DNA of 64,000 nucleotides from an uncultured Eubacteriales bacterium. GTDB lineage: Bacteria; Bacillota; Clostridia; Oscillospirales; CAG-382. Position 1 is the stretch's first letter; each line of letters starts with the position of its first letter. Below are positions 62,006 through 64,000 of the stretch, piece after piece. Below the pieces are notes generated by a model that worked only from the letters and a program-made list of their open reading frames with translations, made no database searches and was not told the DNA's origin. Both the position numbers and the translations under genes were made by a program. Location of the stretch: positions 129,495 through 193,494 of the forward strand of contig URVJ01000001.1 of assembly GCA_900551295.1 (NCBI GenBank), written 5' to 3'.

Positions 62006-62030
62006 TTTGCCTACTGCAACGCAATTTTTA
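62006..62030 (+). repeat. 25-base direct repeat, left copy
   Basis: Begins TTTGCCTACTGCAACG and ends CAATTTTTA; identical to 63372-63396. The two flank the XRE/TPR gene and may be attachment cores. Confidence 0.75.
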
Positions 62031-62089
62031 GGGTTTGACCGCCACGAATTATATAAACAGAATAATAACTCAAGTCGCGGTGCAGTATA

Positions 62090-62117
62090 TTGTTTTTCTT
62101 TGAAATTTTGCTATAAT
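62090..62117 (+). promoter_or_regulatory. Promoter of the XRE/TPR gene
   Basis: TTGTTT (62090-62095), 16-base spacer, TATAAT (62112-62117), 50 bases before the start. Confidence 0.6.
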
Positions 62118-62167
62118 AATATCAGAAACAGGCGCCGGTTTCAATATAACTCAAATGGAGGAACATA

Positions 62168-63328
62168 ATGAACAGTTTTGGACAACGACTGAAAGCACTT
62201 CGTAAGGAAGCCGGAGTATCGCAATCCTTTGTTGCCGACCACATCGGCGTATCCACGCAGTCCGTATCTAACTGGGAATGCGATAATACCATGCCCGACA
62301 TTTCACAAATCGTTCCGTTAGCGGCTCTTTTGTTTGTATCCACAGACTACTTGCTCGGTGTCGGAACAAATGAGTATGCGGACAAGGGAGAGCTCGAAAA
62401 CAAAGTCAAAGAAGTCTGGGCAACTTATTCCGTAAACTCGACCGAAAACAACGCAGATTTGCTTGTATACGAACTGTATAAAAAATATTTGAACAAATAC
62501 CCGCTTGACTATGCTGTAAAGGTCAAATGTGCTTTTGCCATTCAGGATTATTTGCATGTAGTACGTGTAAGAAAAAAATTTGATATCCCCGAAGAACGGT
62601 TTGACGAGTTTTGGCTTGAATGCGACAGAATGTTGCGTTCCGTTTGTGACAACTGCACGCTTCCGGAGGTACAGATTGATGCAGAAAACCATTTGATTGA
62701 CCTTTTGCTTCTTAAGAAAATGTTTGAGCAAGCGGGAGCTGTTGCGATGAAATTACCGGACTTGTGCGGCATCAGAGACAAGGCGCTTTTCAGAATCGCA
62801 CAAGCCAAGGGAGACTCTGCAACTGCCTGTGAGAAAGCGGAATCAACCTCCAAGCACCTTATGTTCGACTATGCAATGTCTTTATTCCATCGTGCAAAAA
62901 CGCTTTCCGATCATCCGGAAACAAGTAAAGAGACGGTTTTACAGGCTTGGAATGATCTTACCAGCGCATCAAAAGATTTGGTACGACTGTATGCTGATCC
63001 GGCCGACCTTGTCGTAAACGGTTTTGAGAAAAATCCATATTGCTACTTGATTACTTCCTATACGTCAAAGTGCAATTTTCTGATTTGTCAAGGATGTCTG
63101 TCCGAAGCGTTATCCTGCGCCGAGAATGCAATGAATACTGCCCTTGAAATGTATGCATGGGCAAAAGCGCATTGCCAAGACCCACTTGTTATGTCAGACA
63201 TCTTGTTTTTTGTGCAACGCACACCTTGGTGGTGTCATAAATGGGCTGGAGCAGAACATAGCAAAGAATTACTCGAAAACAGTAATTTTGCAGAAAAAGC
63301 TGAAAAGATCAGGCATCTTTCCGTATAA
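62168..63328 (+). CDS. XRE-family regulator with C-terminal TPR-like domain
   Basis: A 386-residue protein: N-terminal HTH (FGQRLKALRKEAGVSQSFVA, HIGVSTQSVSNWECDNTMPD, PLAALLFVSTDYLLGVG) and a ~310-residue helical repeat domain with TPR-like pairs (LFRIAQAKGDSATACEKAES, CNFLICQGCLSEALSCAENA). The layout recalls Rgg/PlcR-like peptide-sensing regulators but the peptide partner is not seen. GGAGG lies six bases before the ATG. It is flanked by the 25-base direct repeats. Confidence 0.88.
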   Translation: MNSFGQRLKALRKEAGVSQSFVADHIGVSTQSVSNWECDNTMPDISQIVPLAALLFVSTDYLLGVGTNEYADKGELENKVKEVWATYSVNSTENNADLLVYELYKKYLNKYPLDYAVKVKCAFAIQDYLHVVRVRKKFDIPEERFDEFWLECDRMLRSVCDNCTLPEVQIDAENHLIDLLLLKKMFEQAGAVAMKLPDLCGIRDKALFRIAQAKGDSATACEKAESTSKHLMFDYAMSLFHRAKTLSDHPETSKETVLQAWNDLTSASKDLVRLYADPADLVVNGFEKNPYCYLITSYTSKCNFLICQGCLSEALSCAENAMNTALEMYAWAKAHCQDPLVMSDILFFVQRTPWWCHKWAGAEHSKELLENSNFAEKAEKIRHLSV

Positions 63329-63371
63329 AAGCTCTGCTCGCTTCCAAAATCATCTACAATAAGGCTTTTTC

Positions 63372-63396
63372 TTTGCCTACTGCAACGCAATTTTTA
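63372..63396 (+). repeat. 25-base direct repeat, right copy
   Basis: Identical to 62006-62030. It lies 37 bases beyond the 3' end of the tyrosine integrase gene, where an attachment site would be expected. Confidence 0.75.
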
Positions 63397-63440
63397 AGGG
63401 CTGATCGCATATTTCGGCTATGCCGAAACGGGTCAGCCCT
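63397..63440. terminator. Hairpin at the integrase 3' end
   Basis: AGGGCTGA and TCAGCCCT arms enclose an inner TTCGG-CTATG-CCGAA hairpin. It overlaps the integrase stop codon and has only a weak T tract. Confidence 0.4.
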
Positions 63441-64000
63441 TATTTGTCGCCTTCTCGCCCGCCTTAATTTCCGCAATCTCCTTTTTCATCTCCGCAATCA
63501 GCACTTTAAGTTTTTCTTCGCACTCCTCCCGCGTGGTAGCGTAGATATTTTTTGCGATTCGTTTGCCGTTCACGCGCGGGGAGAACCTGCCCTCATAGAG
63601 ATGGTCGTTGATCATCGTCACGCAACCCGTGCCGGGCTTGCGTATCTTGCCCTTGTACGGCTCAAATTTCGGTTCTGTCGGCTGATCGGTTGCTTCACTG
63701 TCACTTGCCTTGTCAGTCGCGGTCGGCTCGGGAATGGGCGTGTCAGCCCCTGCAATTTCGCGTCAATTCTCGCCGCCGCCTGCTGTTGCATCGTGTCGGT
63801 GATATGGCTATAGATATTGAGCGTGGTCTCCGCGCTGACATGACCTATCATGGCGGACAGCGTTTTGATGTCCATACCGTTTTCCAGCACCATGGTCGCA
63901 AAGGTGTGGCGCAGATCGTGGAACCGAATCAGCGGAAGCTCCGCCTGTTTTAACAGTGTTTTTAATCGGTGGTAAGCATAGTCGGGGTGCATCGGTTTTT
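63433..64000 (-). pseudogene. Tn916-type tyrosine integrase, 3' part, frameshifted
   Basis: Runs in from beyond the window. The catalytic end is clear: KPMHPDYAYHRLKTLLKQ, FHDLRHTFATMVLENGMD, MIGHVSAETTLNIYSHI with the nucleophilic Tyr. After IDAKL the frame goes wrong near 63750 (TTGCAGGGGCTGAC, where TTGGCAGGGGCTGAC would be expected). The family sequence continues in the next frame as GADTPIPEPT, FEPYKGKIRKPGTGCV, NDHLYEGRFSPRVNGKRI to a TGA at 63433. One deleted base explains it; the catalytic domain is unaffected, so the protein may still work. Confidence 0.8.

Noticed and set aside
1..64000. CRISPR arrays and rRNA genes
   Set aside because: No regularly spaced repeats with unique spacers and no rRNA-like sequence were found on reading through.

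Overview
The window looks like a chromosomal segment of a gut-type Clostridia bacterium (Oscillospirales or Monoglobales-like). The support is a CwlD-type sporulation amidase, a V-type ATPase operon in place of an F-type one, S-layer homology (SLH) proteins, clear TTGACA/TATAAT promoters with GGAGG ribosome sites, and several plant-polysaccharide (rhamnose) enzymes. The taxon is inferred; there is no rRNA in the window.

Layout. 1-7.4 kb: a secreted GH78 rhamnosidase (cut by the window edge) divergent from an AraC regulator, then a GDPD-like protein that has lost its active site, and the first of two ~1000-residue WbsX/GH99-like proteins. 7.5-14.5 kb: an SLH surface protein with three tandem repeats, downstream of a MacAB-like exporter (membrane fusion protein, ATPase, permease). 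14.7-15.1 kb: remnants of an XRE regulator and an SLH gene lying back to back. 15.2-31.1 kb: housekeeping genes (Mrp/ApbC, cytidylate kinase-like, acyl-ACP thioesterase, RadA, CwlD, two Xer recombinases, ProC, an MBL hydrolase, LysS, GreA) and several membrane or surface proteins. 31.4-38.7 kb: a divergent PRPP synthetase, a GH106-like rhamnosidase, and the second WbsX-like protein convergent with it. 38.9-44.2 kb: a Tet(M)-like ribosomal GTPase fused to a YacP/Rae1-type NYN nuclease and interrupted by one in-frame UGA, a YjjG-like HAD phosphatase, two tRNA-Ser genes, a GNAT acetyltransferase and an MscS channel. 44.2-52.9 kb: a complete nine-gene V-type ATPase operon (H-I-K-E-C-F-A-B-D) whose K subunit carries the sodium-binding residues. 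53.2 kb: thiamine pyrophosphokinase.

From about 54.2 kb the window is mobile DNA. Next to tRNA-Pro(TGG) lies a GC-richer, TnpX-like element: large serine recombinase, TnpW, a sigma-like regulator, an ECF sigma/membrane-partner/Cys-rich KTR unit, an oriT-like palindromic region without a relaxase, a small Cys-rich protein and a dispersed GGGACAA/TTGTCCC palindrome family. It is followed by an AT-richer two-gene cassette (DUF5343 plus a TIGR02391/Ymh protein with a HEPN-like RNxxAH motif) that looks like a defence pair. Next come a tRNA 3'-end fragment, an XRE/TPR regulator between two 25-bp direct repeats, and the frameshifted 3' end of a Tn916-type tyrosine integrase running off the right edge.

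The genes most worth following up are the GTPase-NYN fusion with its UGA, the DUF5343/HEPN-like pair, and the two signal-less WbsX-like proteins placed beside rhamnosidases.
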